The notes under the pieces are model-generated. The model was not told the origin of the DNA, did not search any database, and saw only the letters and a list, made by a program, of their open reading frames with translations. A DNA stretch of 64,000 bases, from NCBI RefSeq assembly GCF_000023025.1, contig NC_012997.1, positions 3,159,125 to 3,223,124 of the forward strand. The letters run 5' to 3'. Position 1 is the first letter of the stretch. Every line of letters begins with the position of its first letter. The DNA comes from Teredinibacter turnerae T7901. Lineage in GTDB: Bacteria > Pseudomonadota > Gammaproteobacteria > Pseudomonadales > Cellvibrionaceae. The position numbers and the translations under genes are program-made. Shown here in pieces: positions 15,001 through 20,464 of this stretch.

Positions 15001-18000
15001 GGTTTTTCCCTAAATTAAGAAGCGCCTGATTATCTGTTTTGCCATTCGCAGTCAACGGAATTTCATCTATCAACACCAATGACCGTGGAATCATGTGCTC
15101 AGGCAGATACTGGTGCAATGTGAGCCTGATTTTTTCTTTAACCTGTTCCTCTGCCAGCGAATTGCCATTCGCAGGCACAACAAACGCTTTAAGTTGCTTG
15201 TCCGCATCCGCGCCAGCAACAGCAACTACCGCGTGCTGGACCAAACTACACTGGAGCAAGACCTCCTTAATTTCACCCAGCTCGATCCTAAAACCGCGAA
15301 TTTTAACCTGATTGTCAATGCGACCTAGATATTCGAGATCACCATTTCGTCGAAAAACAACCAAGTCCCCGGTTTTATACAACAGATCAAGTTTTACGCC
15401 CGCTGATGTCAAACAGTCACCCGGTGTTACAAAGCGTTCCCGGTTTAAATCCGGGCGATTAAGGTAACCTCGGGTTATGCCGGGGCCGCCAACAAATAGC
15501 TCGCCAGCGACACCAAATGGTACCGGACGCATTGACGTATCCAATACGAACGCGGAAAGATCGGCTAGCGGCCGACCGATAACGCTCGCATTAGACACTG
15601 GCATCACATCCGAGCGTAAGATTTTCCTGTATGTAACATGCACGGTGGTCTCTGTTATACCGTACATGTTGATTATCTCTGGCGCACTATCGCCGTATTT
15701 TTCAACCCACGGTACGATGCTCGACAATACCAGAGCTTCGCCACCAAATATAATATAACGAAGATTCAGCGCGGGCAGAGCTGAATTGGCAGAATCTCCC
15801 TGGTACTGATCTGCGGCAATAAACTGATTAAATGCGCTTGGAGTTTGATTAAGAACGGTAATACCGGACTGCCGACAAAACTTGTAAAATTCTTGAGATG
15901 AACGTGCAACGTCTTTTGGTACTACAACTAATTGACCGCCATGAAACAGTGCGCCCCAGATCTCCCATACAGAAAAATCAAACGCGAACGAATGAAAAAG
16001 GCACCAGACGTCGTCACAATCAAAATGGAAGCCAAAAGCAGTGGCGTCAAACAAACGAGCGACCTGACGGTGTTCCACCAAAACCCCTTTCGGCTTCCCG
16101 GTCGAACCGGAAGTATAAATAACATACGCTAAATTATTGTCAGAAATCTCCTGGGAAAGACGTTCCAATAATTGCACATCACTAATATCGACGCTCTCAA
16201 TTTTTCGAATGGTTTCGATATCATCAATGTAAACCCGCTGTTCGTTTTTGAGCTCCCGCGCAAGTTCCACATTGTGATTAGTAATAACAAGTTTTAAAGA
16301 CGCATCTTCAACAATGTACAACAATCGTTTAAGTGGATAATCTGGATCAAGGGGCACATAAGCGCTACCGGCTTTCAGTACCGCCAAGATTGCGACGATC
16401 ATATCAACTGATTTTGGCAAACAAATGCCGATCAATTGGTCTGGGTACATTTCATAGTGCGCTTGAAGAAATAGTGCTAGTTTGCTCGCCCGCTCATTCA
16501 ACTCCCTGTAGGTAAGTCGCTGCTCACCAAATACCACTGCCGTTCCTTCTGGATTAGCAGCCACCTGCTTGGCAAAGATTTCGTGAATACACTGCCCCTT
16601 AAAACGATCGGCGCAAGAATATTCTGACGACGACCGTGCGATAATCGGCGCTATCTCGCTCTCACTCAACAGGACAATTTTATCCAAATCTGCATCAGGG
16701 TTTTCTAACACCGAACGAATCACATGCTCGAGGCTATTTGCCAACTGAGCAATAGTATCGGGACCAAACAAATCGGTATTGTATTCCCAGGCAACACTTA
16801 ACCCTTGCGCCGTCTCTTTTATACTTAAGGTTAAATCGAATTTGGCGACCGTATGCGCCTGCTCTAAAGGCGTAATCGATAAGCCCGGTAAAGTTAAGTC
16901 TCCCGATTCCGCATTTTGTAAAACAAACATAATTTGGAATACCGGACTGTGACGGCTACTACGGGTAACGTCCAACGATTCCACCAGCATCTCAAAGGGC
17001 ACATGTTGGTGTTCGTATGCTTCTAATGCGAGTGTTCTTACGTCTGCGAGAAAATCCCGGAAACTCTGCCCGAAATCAATGGTGTGGCGCAACACCAGGG
17101 TGTTGACAAAAAATCCAATGAGTTCACTGATATCACTGTGACTGCGATTGGCGATCGGCGTCCCAATGACAATATCGGACTCGCGACTGAAGCGTGAAAG
17201 CAATACCGCAAAGGCCGCATCCAGCACCATAAACAATGTACTATCACTGGCCAGACAAAGGGCGTTGAGTTGTTCTTTCAGCTGCCGTCCCAACTGCTGA
17301 TGATGGACAGCACCATTAAAGGTAGCAACTTCCGGGCGCGGTTTATCCAAAGGTAGTCCATGTACGGGTGGCGCACCGTGCAAACGTGACTTCCAATAAT
17401 CCAGCTGGGGCGCAAGATATTTTTCGTCAGCCAATAGCTCCCGTTGCCAATGGGCAAAATCTGAATACTGAATTTTTAGCGGCGCTAAGCTGGGGCTGCG
17501 ACCTTCAACGGCATCCTGGTAGAGGGCGACAAACTCATCGAGTATGAGACCAACCGACCAACCGTCCGCCGCGATATGATGTACCGCCAAAGACAGGACA
17601 TGATCATCCTCACCCACTTTGATAAGTGCACCGCGCAGCATAAGATCGCGACTGAGGTCAAATGGCCGCCGCGCGTCAGCATCGATATAGGCTTTGACAG
17701 CTGCCTCGCGTTCACCACTTTCACGGAGGCTAACGTCTTCAAGGCGCAGAGTAAAAGCGATACTATCGCGCAGGTGTAATATTGGATCACCTTGACTATT
17801 GCTGTGGTAAGAGGTGCGCAGCACTTCGTGGCGTTCGATGACTTGCTGCAAGGCAAATTGCAAGGCGGCAGAGTCGAGCTTGCCCGCAATCCGCAACGCC
17901 AGAGGCATGTTGTACTGCGCACTTTGCCCGTCCATTTTATCCAGAAACCACAGGCGCTGCTGAGCATAGGACAAGGGCGCTGGAACATTTTGCGGTAATC

Positions 18001-20440
18001 GGGCAATTTGCGGTAATGCGGCCAACTGTTCTTTTTCGTGAATCAGACGCGCCTGCTCGGAAAGCGTGGGGTGACTAAACAATTCACCAATACTTACAGC
18101 AACGCTAAAACCTTCGAGGATCGCGAACTCTAAACGAACCAGTGTCAGTGAATTGCCGCCTAACGCGAAAAAATTATCATTTAAACTGGCCCGGTTAAGC
18201 TGTAAGAGATCGCACCAGATTGCCGCCAAAGCCACTTCCTCGGGTCGTTCAGGGGGCAAATACGCGACAATTTCATACCAAAACGGCTCGGGGGCGCTCA
18301 CCGCGCCTGAACGACACGCGCGAAACGCTTCTAGCGATTCAAGTACAGATAAACCCGAGGGCATCAGATAACTCGGCAACGACGCCCTTAAGCTAGAAAA
18401 AACAGCTTGCGCAAGTAGGTCCACTGATGTTGGCTCTTTAGGGAGCACATATAAAATCAACTTCTCTGCCGCAGACAACGTATTGGTCGGAGTACCTGTT
18501 CGGATAAACGCGTTTTCAACTAATGGGTGGGCAAGCACAAAAGGTGTAATGTCAGCAAAATTGACTGGGTAGCCATCAACGATAGCGTGCTCTGAGGTTA
18601 GCCCTTTATAACTTAGCGCTCCACCGGGCATCAACCGCGCCAAAATACCTGTGTCCACAAGACAGACTCGCTCGTCGTTAGGGTTGATTTCCTCAGCGCC
18701 AACTTTCAAATTGGTATGCTTCGCGACAATAGATTCAGGGAGCCATAACGAACCCGATGCCCCCTCTAAAACCGGTAGTCGAGATTCATCTAACAAGTAC
18801 GCAACCTGTGTATAAAAATCAAGATCAGTACCGTATTGATCGTGTAAACAACTGACAATCTGACTGTCCGCTTTATCGAGGCACACCTTCGAGCTGTTTT
18901 TTGAGATGGTAGCCGCGCTAATGGGTAACGCCGGGGACTCTACCAAATGTGCAACGTAGTGAGTAAACGCGCTACTCAAACAGTAGATACTGTCTTCGTT
19001 GAATAGTGATTTGTTGAACTCCCATTGAACAGACAACGCATCATCCTTGATACTGACTGCTACAGAAAGCTCGAATTTAGCGGTATCTTGTGGAAGTTCG
19101 AGTGGTTGTACAGCAAGGTCATCGAGTCTTAGTGTAAAATCTATGCCTTCGTCAACGGTGAATAACACTTGAAATAGCGGGTTATGAGAGCTGTTTAACG
19201 CAGAGTGAAAACGATCAACCAAAAGGTCAAATGAATCAGTACTATGATCGAAAACCTGATTAATACCTGCGGCATTTTTTCGTAACAAGTCGAAAAACGA
19301 CTCCCCCCAATCGATTCGGGTACGAATCAACACGGTATTGACAAAAAAACCAATAAGATCGCCAAGCTGAGGATGCTCCCGGTTCGCGACTACAGTTCCA
19401 ACTACAATATCATTACTACGACTGAATTTTGCCAGCAAGAGCGCAAAAACAGTTTGCAAAAGTATGAATAGACTGACACCCTCCGAAACACAAAGATTTC
19501 TTAATTTTCTAAGAGTCTCAGGTGAAATCCTGCTTTGATGAACGGCACCAATCGCGCCTTGTATGGAGTTTCGATTGTAATCCAAAGGAAGATTGTGGAG
19601 TTGTGGCATGTCTGCCAGATATTTTTGCCAAAACTCCTTATCAATCGGAAATTCTTGCGACGCAATTTGCTGATGTTGCCAAGCAGAGAAATCGCCATAC
19701 TGGATCGATAATTTAGGAAGACGAAACTCGGAGCCCGTAAGCTTTGCGTTATAGAGATGGCTAAACTCCTGTGTGAGAACACCTAAGGACCACCCATCGG
19801 AAGCAATATGGTGCATGGTAACCAATAGAATGTGCACGTCAGCACCCACAGAAACGAGCAGCGCTCTTAACATAAGATCAACAGCCAACTCAAAAGGACG
19901 TGCAGCCTCTTCTGCCAATATTCTCTCAAGCTCGGTTTTATTTAGCCCTTTTCCGACCGTGCGGAATTCAATGTTTTTACCTGATAGAACCGCCTGAACC
20001 GGCTCCCCTCTGCTATTTTTCCGATAGACAGTTCGAAGTATTTCATGGCGCTGTATGATTGTATTTAGCGCATACTCCACACATACAATATTTAGCTTAC
20101 CAGTCAACTCTAATGCAACAGGAACGTTATAGCGTGAAGTGCGATTTTGGCCTTCATTATCTATCGCCATCTGCTCAGCAAACCAAAGCCTTCGCTGTGC
20201 CACGGACAAAGGTAATTCACCGTCGCGGTTTGCTTGCGGAATAACTACTTGATGTTTCTTGCGTACGGCGTCCCTTTCAGCGATAAATTCAATGAGCGCC
20301 TGTTTATGGCTCTTAATAAACTCCTTATCAGAATCACTCAGAGCGTCTAGATCACCTTTGATTTGCAACTTATCGCCATTAACAGCAAATTTGAACCCGC
20401 GTGAAACGAAGTCAGATAATATCGATTTTAAATCTCCCAC
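1..20440 (-). CDS. Giant NRPS (NRPS C), at least seven modules, C-terminus outside the window
   Basis: The minus-strand frame is open from a GTG at 20440 to the left edge, more than 6813 codons. It begins with a TubC-type docking domain. Domains in order, with approximate positions: C (20230-18930), A relic (18810-18230), T; C (17980-16740), A (16640-15010), T; dual E/C (14700-13300), A (13250-11750), T; C (11420-10010), A (9990-8440), T; C (8170-6870), A relic (6790-6130), T; C (5870-4500), chimeric A (4480-3000), T; C (2640-1560), A running off the edge. Pocket residues give DFWNIGMVH (Thr) for module 2, DVESVGSVA (Lys/Orn-like) for module 3, DIPRVGHVG (Asp/Asn-like) for module 4 and DFWNVGMVH (Thr) for module 7. 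Condensation motifs HHIASDGWS or HHIAADGWS are intact in six C domains; the seventh has HHLIDDVTS. The GTG overlaps the end of NRPS B by 13 bases, with AAGGAG seven bases upstream. No thioesterase is seen before the edge. Confidence 0.96.
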   Translation of the reverse strand, partial: MGDLKSILSDFVSRGFKFAVNGDKLQIKGDLDALSDSDKEFIKSHKQALIEFIAERDAVRKKHQVVIPQANRDGELPLSVAQRRLWFAEQMAIDNEGQNRTSRYNVPVALELTGKLNIVCVEYALNTIIQRHEILRTVYRKNSRGEPVQAVLSGKNIEFRTVGKGLNKTELERILAEEAARPFELAVDLMLRALLVSVGADVHILLVTMHHIASDGWSLGVLTQEFSHLYNAKLTGSEFRLPKLSIQYGDFSAWQHQQIASQEFPIDKEFWQKYLADMPQLHNLPLDYNRNSIQGAIGAVHQSRISPETLRKLRNLCVSEGVSLFILLQTVFALLLAKFSRSNDIVVGTVVANREHPQLGDLIGFFVNTVLIRTRIDWGESFFDLLRKNAAGINQVFDHSTDSFDLLVDRFHSALNSSHNPLFQVLFTVDEGIDFTLRLDDLAVQPLELPQDTAKFELSVAVSIKDDALSVQWEFNKSLFNEDSIYCLSSAFTHYVAHLVESPALPISAATISKNSSKVCLDKADSQIVSCLHDQYGTDLDFYTQVAYLLDESRLPVLEGASGSLWLPESIVAKHTNLKVGAEEINPNDERVCLVDTGILARLMPGGALSYKGLTSEHAIVDGYPVNFADITPFVLAHPLVENAFIRTGTPTNTLSAAEKLILYVLPKEPTSVDLLAQAVFSSLRASLPSYLMPSGLSVLESLEAFRACRSGAVSAPEPFWYEIVAYLPPERPEEVALAAIWCDLLQLNRASLNDNFFALGGNSLTLVRLEFAILEGFSVAVSIGELFSHPTLSEQARLIHEKEQLAALPQIARLPQNVPAPLSYAQQRLWFLDKMDGQSAQYNMPLALRIAGKLDSAALQFALQQVIERHEVLRTSYHSNSQGDPILHLRDSIAFTLRLEDVSLRESGEREAAVKAYIDADARRPFDLSRDLMLRGALIKVGEDDHVLSLAVHHIAADGWSVGLILDEFVALYQDAVEGRSPSLAPLKIQYSDFAHWQRELLADEKYLAPQLDYWKSRLHGAPPVHGLPLDKPRPEVATFNGAVHHQQLGRQLKEQLNALCLASDSTLFMVLDAAFAVLLSRFSRESDIVIGTPIANRSHSDISELIGFFVNTLVLRHTIDFGQSFRDFLADVRTLALEAYEHQHVPFEMLVESLDVTRSSRHSPVFQIMFVLQNAESGDLTLPGLSITPLEQAHTVAKFDLTLSIKETAQGLSVAWEYNTDLFGPDTIAQLANSLEHVIRSVLENPDADLDKIVLLSESEIAPIIARSSSEYSCADRFKGQCIHEIFAKQVAANPEGTAVVFGEQRLTYRELNERASKLALFLQAHYEMYPDQLIGICLPKSVDMIVAILAVLKAGSAYVPLDPDYPLKRLLYIVEDASLKLVITNHNVELARELKNEQRVYIDDIETIRKIESVDISDVQLLERLSQEISDNNLAYVIYTSGSTGKPKGVLVEHRQVARLFDATAFGFHFDCDDVWCLFHSFAFDFSVWEIWGALFHGGQLVVVPKDVARSSQEFYKFCRQSGITVLNQTPSAFNQFIAADQYQGDSANSALPALNLRYIIFGGEALVLSSIVPWVEKYGDSAPEIINMYGITETTVHVTYRKILRSDVMPVSNASVIGRPLADLSAFVLDTSMRPVPFGVAGELFVGGPGITRGYLNRPDLNRERFVTPGDCLTSAGVKLDLLYKTGDLVVFRRNGDLEYLGRIDNQVKIRGFRIELGEIKEVLLQCSLVQHAVVAVAGADADKQLKAFVVPANGNSLAEEQVKEKIRLTLHQYLPEHMIPRSLVLIDEIPLTANGKTDNQALLNLGKNHSSEVFQAPETPTEITLAKVWQELLNHPQVGKMDNFFQLGGHSLMVIRLISRLQKERVRLDAHDIFKYPVLSELARCIDESGLRPQDDVPENRIHSDCEKITPDMLPLVTLSAQELELIAENIPGGYKNIQDIYPLAALQEGLLYHHVIGDGSDPYILPALFKFDNTPALDAFLGTLQRVIDRHDILRTAIIWEGLSQPVQVVCRRVAAPLEYIKVPEAEDGDILSIMEQHCLPQHQWMDLTQAPLLRVKVAEKAVGQTRYALLQLHHLIDDVTSIQVLQQEIAHLLKGEAQALARPVPYRNFVALSARKKDALATEEFFASYLGDVEEPSYPFGLKDVQSQALNIIEAKASISPGLARIIRMQARRAEVSPATIFHCAWAMVISLCCGRDDIVFGTVLSGRMSNIPGADTMLGMFINTLPVRAKTNGESALGFVQGMHRHLQSLIPYEHTSLALAQQMAALPTDTPLFSSLLNYRHVANVPIDKHEPSASDFGISLVHVQERTNYPVSMSVADTGVAFECDVQIANSFDPHAVLGYVFEAVFSIATALAADSPIGISALSVLPEYEMTCMLRLGKAAELALAHDTIIARFDQILTGFADNTAVKWGDVHLSYSELESKANKLANFLTSTAQVKKGDIVALSLPPSTTLVVAVLAVMKAGAAYLPIDVKMPEDRVKYILDDAKVSSILTVSSYSAALQGLVEHTVCLDAEKTKTVIENQPLQKPAAHNDAQSLAYVIYTSGSTGVPKGVGVSHRNFVAFIEAMTVDYPITPGLRVLQFSSFSFDVFVEEFSASVLSGGCLVIPEDEVLTSVEHFIKRVCTDEINVLSLPTAFWHQLCSELQHLRLLENSNLRLIVTGGEAMNLECAEDWRRCVPGEIRVLNSYGPTETTVAVSYYDIAGLTADLPSVPIGRPMTNTSLYVLGTEKNLLPRGVLGELYVAGPQVTGGYFNRSELTEKSFSIVALGHEKKWLYRTGDLVRWQDNGVLSFEGRVDEQVKVRGFRIELKEIEQHLLRHPGVQDALVTYTEVSVGNSQLIAWIVFDKTHADKITEEAVKTWLKNRLPGYMVPATVKALLQFPLTITGKIDRKALPLDLLDSGESLSYSPPTTKSQEILCDLWRDILGQSNVGIHTNFFDLGGHSLLAMRLVSRINERFGSNLRVREVFEHATVASQSELLANQGLDESQSKSNSISQVDRSDPQPLSYAQQRLWFIHQLEPGSFKYNMPIAFKVDGCLDVDIFVKAVDLIVDRHEVLRTVYLPARNHVKKAYALEVEQLVKERVSTLTEVVDLLSEAKESLETQVAEIASHEASMPFDLATDMALRAKVLKCAESSTIILITVHHIAFDGWSIGLFVQELGEIYAALANGKQPHLRRLDIQYADYADWQRRHITANELSQQTEFWCEQLSDIPLHHQLPLDYPRGQIQSTKGAKYQQFLSKEFSTQLELLCRETDSTPFMVLQLVFALFVARYSNQKDVVVGTPVANRNHPQLEPLIGLFVNTLVLRSQFTENLSFLACLAQSKANVLSAMDNQDIPFEMVVEAVNPERSLSVSPIFQLMFSMQQAELQAVSAAGVKFEPMDSEEVVVRQELHLSLDLLDGGLNLTWTYCSELFSRESIERMSVCFKTLLSAILSHPDESIFSLPLLCESEEQKICVEWNNTFEEVKDLPMTVSSVQQVAKEYPDALAIKFGSLQLNYVELLNATENIARALLNENTTPDSVIAIYFERSLELIPAVLAAMKVGAVYLPIEPQNTPERIENILEDAGVYLVLVDPRLQKNLPVTCKRLPIDFADDVTLLSPVEHVQNVRRSLADPAYIIYTSGSTGRPKGVQLTHLGLQDYLQFALRRYYKSGLIGSILLTSHGFDITVPAIYLPLLTGGVVNLVGNDDPLADTLQILQALEQSVDSDGYPKGYLLRMTPQHVQALLVLAGSSIPTFTVRHCFVIGGSRFAPELAIELQNRFPNSQIFNHYGPTEIVVGCTTFDVTQHIHQLGRSIPIGEPADNTALFVLDDHFQPLPIGAVGELYVGGRGVAKGYLNRAELNLSKFIPSPFVFGQKEDHCQQQKLYRTGDLVRWLPAGVLDYVGRADDQVKIRGYRVELGEIENTFRTFPSVRDVAVVARECVQKDTQLVAFIVLVENTSDASGAEFLRRSIAEKLPSYMVPANIELLDALPLNRNGKIDRHKLAAFTLSEVQEIEKPTSPTEQRLVDFWKELLGLDDLGVTTSFFSLGGHSLLAIRLVAFIKDSFSSPVTVADIFTHHTIKSLASLIDARTGADSMTIPCADRGQSIPLSHAQQRLWLIDQMTGPSPQYNVPMALHLTGLLNRKALESSFNQIVQRHEVLRTIYQVSDEGNPVQVINTLSSLPVQWIDLDECATEEKELQLASLFSQEALKPFDLATDIMIRVVVVRLSETAHVLIVNMHHIASDGWSVGVLVDEFVRLYERYTSVKEPSLPELPIQYADYAAWQRQTMTETQLHTQLNYWRSYLNGIPCLHALPTDLPRPKVFSSEAATVNCAISPDVYHGLITLAQKQQVTLVTIVEAALNVLMSRISGSDDVVLGKPIANRGHTQLETLVGFFVNTIAARSQIDDSLPFDQYLGQMQQSAINAFENQEIPFEMVVESLHTVRTQSHSPIFQVMFSVRNRDQVKQQIAGLQVEPIQPQNPAAKFDLILAVAETAHGLETVWEYALDLFLEPTIQRVAMAFNRLLNAIVSRPSAPIADLPLVDTRDVKQLQAWSDSLNRDRLLNETPALRRFESLLSRHEIWVVDRNGYPLPLGAVGELVLLRPEGRLSVSELAKAGVTEECAITEVQAFPAQAIVRTGLFVRVTPDNRVENFGELSQYQWINGYRISFERLRHRILRYPGISDCRLDVRVFASAESSATGAESRYLALYFVFYEEILPTDKKGVFQALHAWLENTLPEYEVPTAMHLVDSIQTLESFDDASLSKPEPEWLATSIDGTLTTEYELSLAKLWGELLEAKDIDARSNFFALGGNSLTLVRLEFAIFEQFKVECSVRALFEASTLAKQARLIAQKQNAVPTNDTLGSSRISPTDRSQPLPLSYAQQRLWFIDRMEGGSPQYNMPIVLRLEGNLDSAALEKSLNSIVARHEVLRTVYTTDHRGQAVQTINPAKYFSIPVEDLSTLADSDKAARAKAFVEENAVKSFDLARDSMLRGCLIRFDECDHLLALTMHHIASDGWSIGVLTEEFAAFYNAYCAGTSDTEAVLPALLLQYGDFAVWEQATLTSEYLDSALAYWREKLTGIPPLHNLPQTSRPFDVLSNRGRTFVQRLPKTLLDDLTALSNAQGVTLFVTLQSLFSILIARLSNETDVVIGTPVANRPKSELTSLIGFFVNTLVLRSTINPHVSLKDFLKENQTSILTAFEFQHLPFEMLVEKLQPARIVNHSPVFQILFSLQNSLTKMPPLPGLKISGYEREDSIVKFDLTVTWAETPEGLTGNWEYRSDLFSESLIRTFANAFETLLSNAVHSAGINIGELTLLSRDTFKNQLDRFTTNTDIPLDKTNLSVLAFFEQHAETQPTLPALVMGDTQVSYATLNARANQVAHALIHQGLVPGQRVGLCAERSPDMIIGLLAVLKAGGAYVPLDPQYPVQRLQFMCEDSDLSAVICQRQLADHPALKPYNIIFVDEPAYASTYPESNPNVPVSAESPAYIIYTSGSTGTPKGALLAHRGLTNLALQLRGQLNVDPQSRVLQFASISFDAATFEWTLALCSGAQLHLISAEAAATPALLDQAVASAQITHALLPPILLPLLDRQAWASVTCLLIGGDTCPQVLADTWSDGRTLYNAYGPSEATVICTLGQYHAGQAELHIGRPLGHCQVYVLDERGHPVPEGVEGELYVGGVGVAMGYVNRPELTAQRFVEPAVLDYLDERLRSPLYRTGDRVKWLADGNLAYLGRVDNQVKIDGFHIDVAKITSLLHRHSQVKQSVVSTVAETDGPRLVAYVVANDGADIFEGELEEWLRCTQRLDEVLIPRAFVSLDALPIDENFRIDFSALPDVEFTTESTLPSTDTEIRLAALWEELLGIGAVQRTNNLFELGANSLTTVRLEMAIQESFNVEVNIKHLFEYARLSSQAWYIDQLLPSQERPKLAPLADKPKNIPLSFAQQRLWFIDTLQGGKSPQYNMPIALSISGDLNLVCLQRALDEVIARHEILRTQYHTTTEGTAFQVVREPLPFPLETLDLSGISDDQKNIQMNEIASSAALSPFDLSQDLMLRVVLVKQASTKYSLLVNMHHIASDGWSLGILVQEFSTLYNAFVKEQNSPLQPLPLQYADFALWQREALASNALRPHLEYWKNTLADLPLLHNIRPNFTRPPQQTFNGASLSLPLCQSQIDALAEIAKSQNATLFMALETVFTIFVCRWSGEYDIAVGTPIAGRRQSALSGLIGFFVNNLVLRTRIDDEKSFRALFQENQKTILEAFEHQDVPFELLVDELVVERHINYSPLFQLLFSVQSDALPELKLQGLDIRGMESQSTVAKFDLSVNVQISAESCCVEWTYNTDLFNAWTVERMAVDFIEVLSNIVAAPEIPIRELSFVSPETNALYQQKQFRAISATDTRCLHQQFELMCETYPESIALIFEDQRLSYHAVNRQANKLAHFFIEQGVSEGALIGVYLERSPELIVSILAILKVGAAYLPLDPANPIGRIQYMLEDACSSWVVCQSHLSSAIQYSGKIICLDDPAQRELLAKLPETNPHRKVAVNSAAYVIYTSGSTGKPKGVVVEHQNVISLFKASEQVFNFNEHDCWTLYHSFAFDFSVWEIWGALFYGARLVIVPYQISRNYGDFYKLISEEGVTVLNQTPSAFYLLSDEIVTAASSDHNHYKNLALRYVVFGGEALNPLLLKNWVTCFGDSRPNLINMYGITETTVHVTFRRMMSSDCESSCSVIGLPLNHLSAYICDCEQRLLPPGAAGELYIGGEGVTRGYLNREQLTCERFIESPFGSGERLYRTGDLARWNHAGELEYLGRIDQQAKIRGFRIELGEIEHEL
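3000..4480 (-). other. Chimeric adenylation domain in NRPS C module 6
   Basis: The N-terminal core (A1-A7) is that of NRPS A module 2, pocket DAFLLGAVI. After QVKI the sequence turns to DGFHIDVAKI instead of RGFRIELGEI, and the A10 position reads ENFRIDFSALP, so the lysine of NGK appears to be Arg. The carrier is LGANSLTTVRLEMAI, the class used by trans-loaded modules. Activity is doubtful. Confidence 0.85.
3251..4423. repeat. Adenylation-core repeat, recipient copy (NRPS C module 6)
   Basis: 1173 bases near-identical (about 98% by eye) to 32304-33476. It covers the A domain from before A1 to the start of A8 (QVKI). Flanking sequences are unrelated on both sides, so only the core was exchanged. 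Confidence 0.93.
6130..6790 (-). other. Adenylation-domain relic in NRPS C module 5
   Basis: The relic starts at VVDRNGYPLPLGAVGEL and goes on through VRTGLFVRVTPDN, INGYRISFERL and LPEYEVPT, with no A1-A5 and no catalytic lysine. The carrier at about 6050 reads GGNSLTLVRLEFAI. This relic differs clearly from those in the duplicated unit and so is an older, separate module. Confidence 0.87.
13300..14700 (-). other. Dual epimerisation/condensation domain (NRPS C module 3)
   Basis: The domain opens with IPGGYKNIQDIYPLAALQEG followed by LLYHHVIGDGSDPY, which fits the extended HHx5GD-like motif of dual E/C domains, though the Gly is Ser here. The central motif is HHLIDDVTS, with Val in place of the Gly of HHxxxDG. 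Such domains epimerise the upstream residue, so the preceding Thr is probably incorporated as a D-form. Confidence 0.75.
16733..18160. repeat. Repeat R, copy 1 (carrier end plus C domain)
   Basis: 1428 bases near-identical to 22429-23856 and 28125-29552. It encodes the part of a carrier after the GGNS serine and the whole following C domain, ending at the C-A linker. Here it feeds a Thr module of NRPS C. It differs from both other copies at about 17087 (GCCCGAAATC instead of GCCCTAAATC). Confidence 0.95.
18234..18814 (-). other. Adenylation-domain relic in NRPS C module 1
   Basis: Identical duplicate of the relic at 23930-24510. It sits between a complete C domain and a carrier of the SLTLVRLE class, so it needs loading in trans. 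Confidence 0.88.
20250..20440 (-). other. TubC-type N-terminal docking domain of NRPS C
   Basis: Identical to the docking domain of NRPS B because it lies inside the duplicated segment. The partner tails at the ends of NRPS A and NRPS B (EETTIEGEEAWEI) are also identical. Confidence 0.82.
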
Positions 20441-20464
20441 GCTTCTTCTCCTTCGATGGTTGTT
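20428..20464 (-). promoter_or_regulatory. Ribosome site and 13-base overlap at the NRPS B/NRPS C junction
   Basis: Exact duplicate of the junction at 26124-26160, with AAGGAG seven bases before the GTG at 20440. Confidence 0.85.

Noticed and set aside
1-20440. A gene-poor region or broken NRPS at the left of the window
   Set aside because: The minus-strand frame is open from the GTG at 20440 to base 1 and motifs are continuous; it only lacks a stop inside the window.
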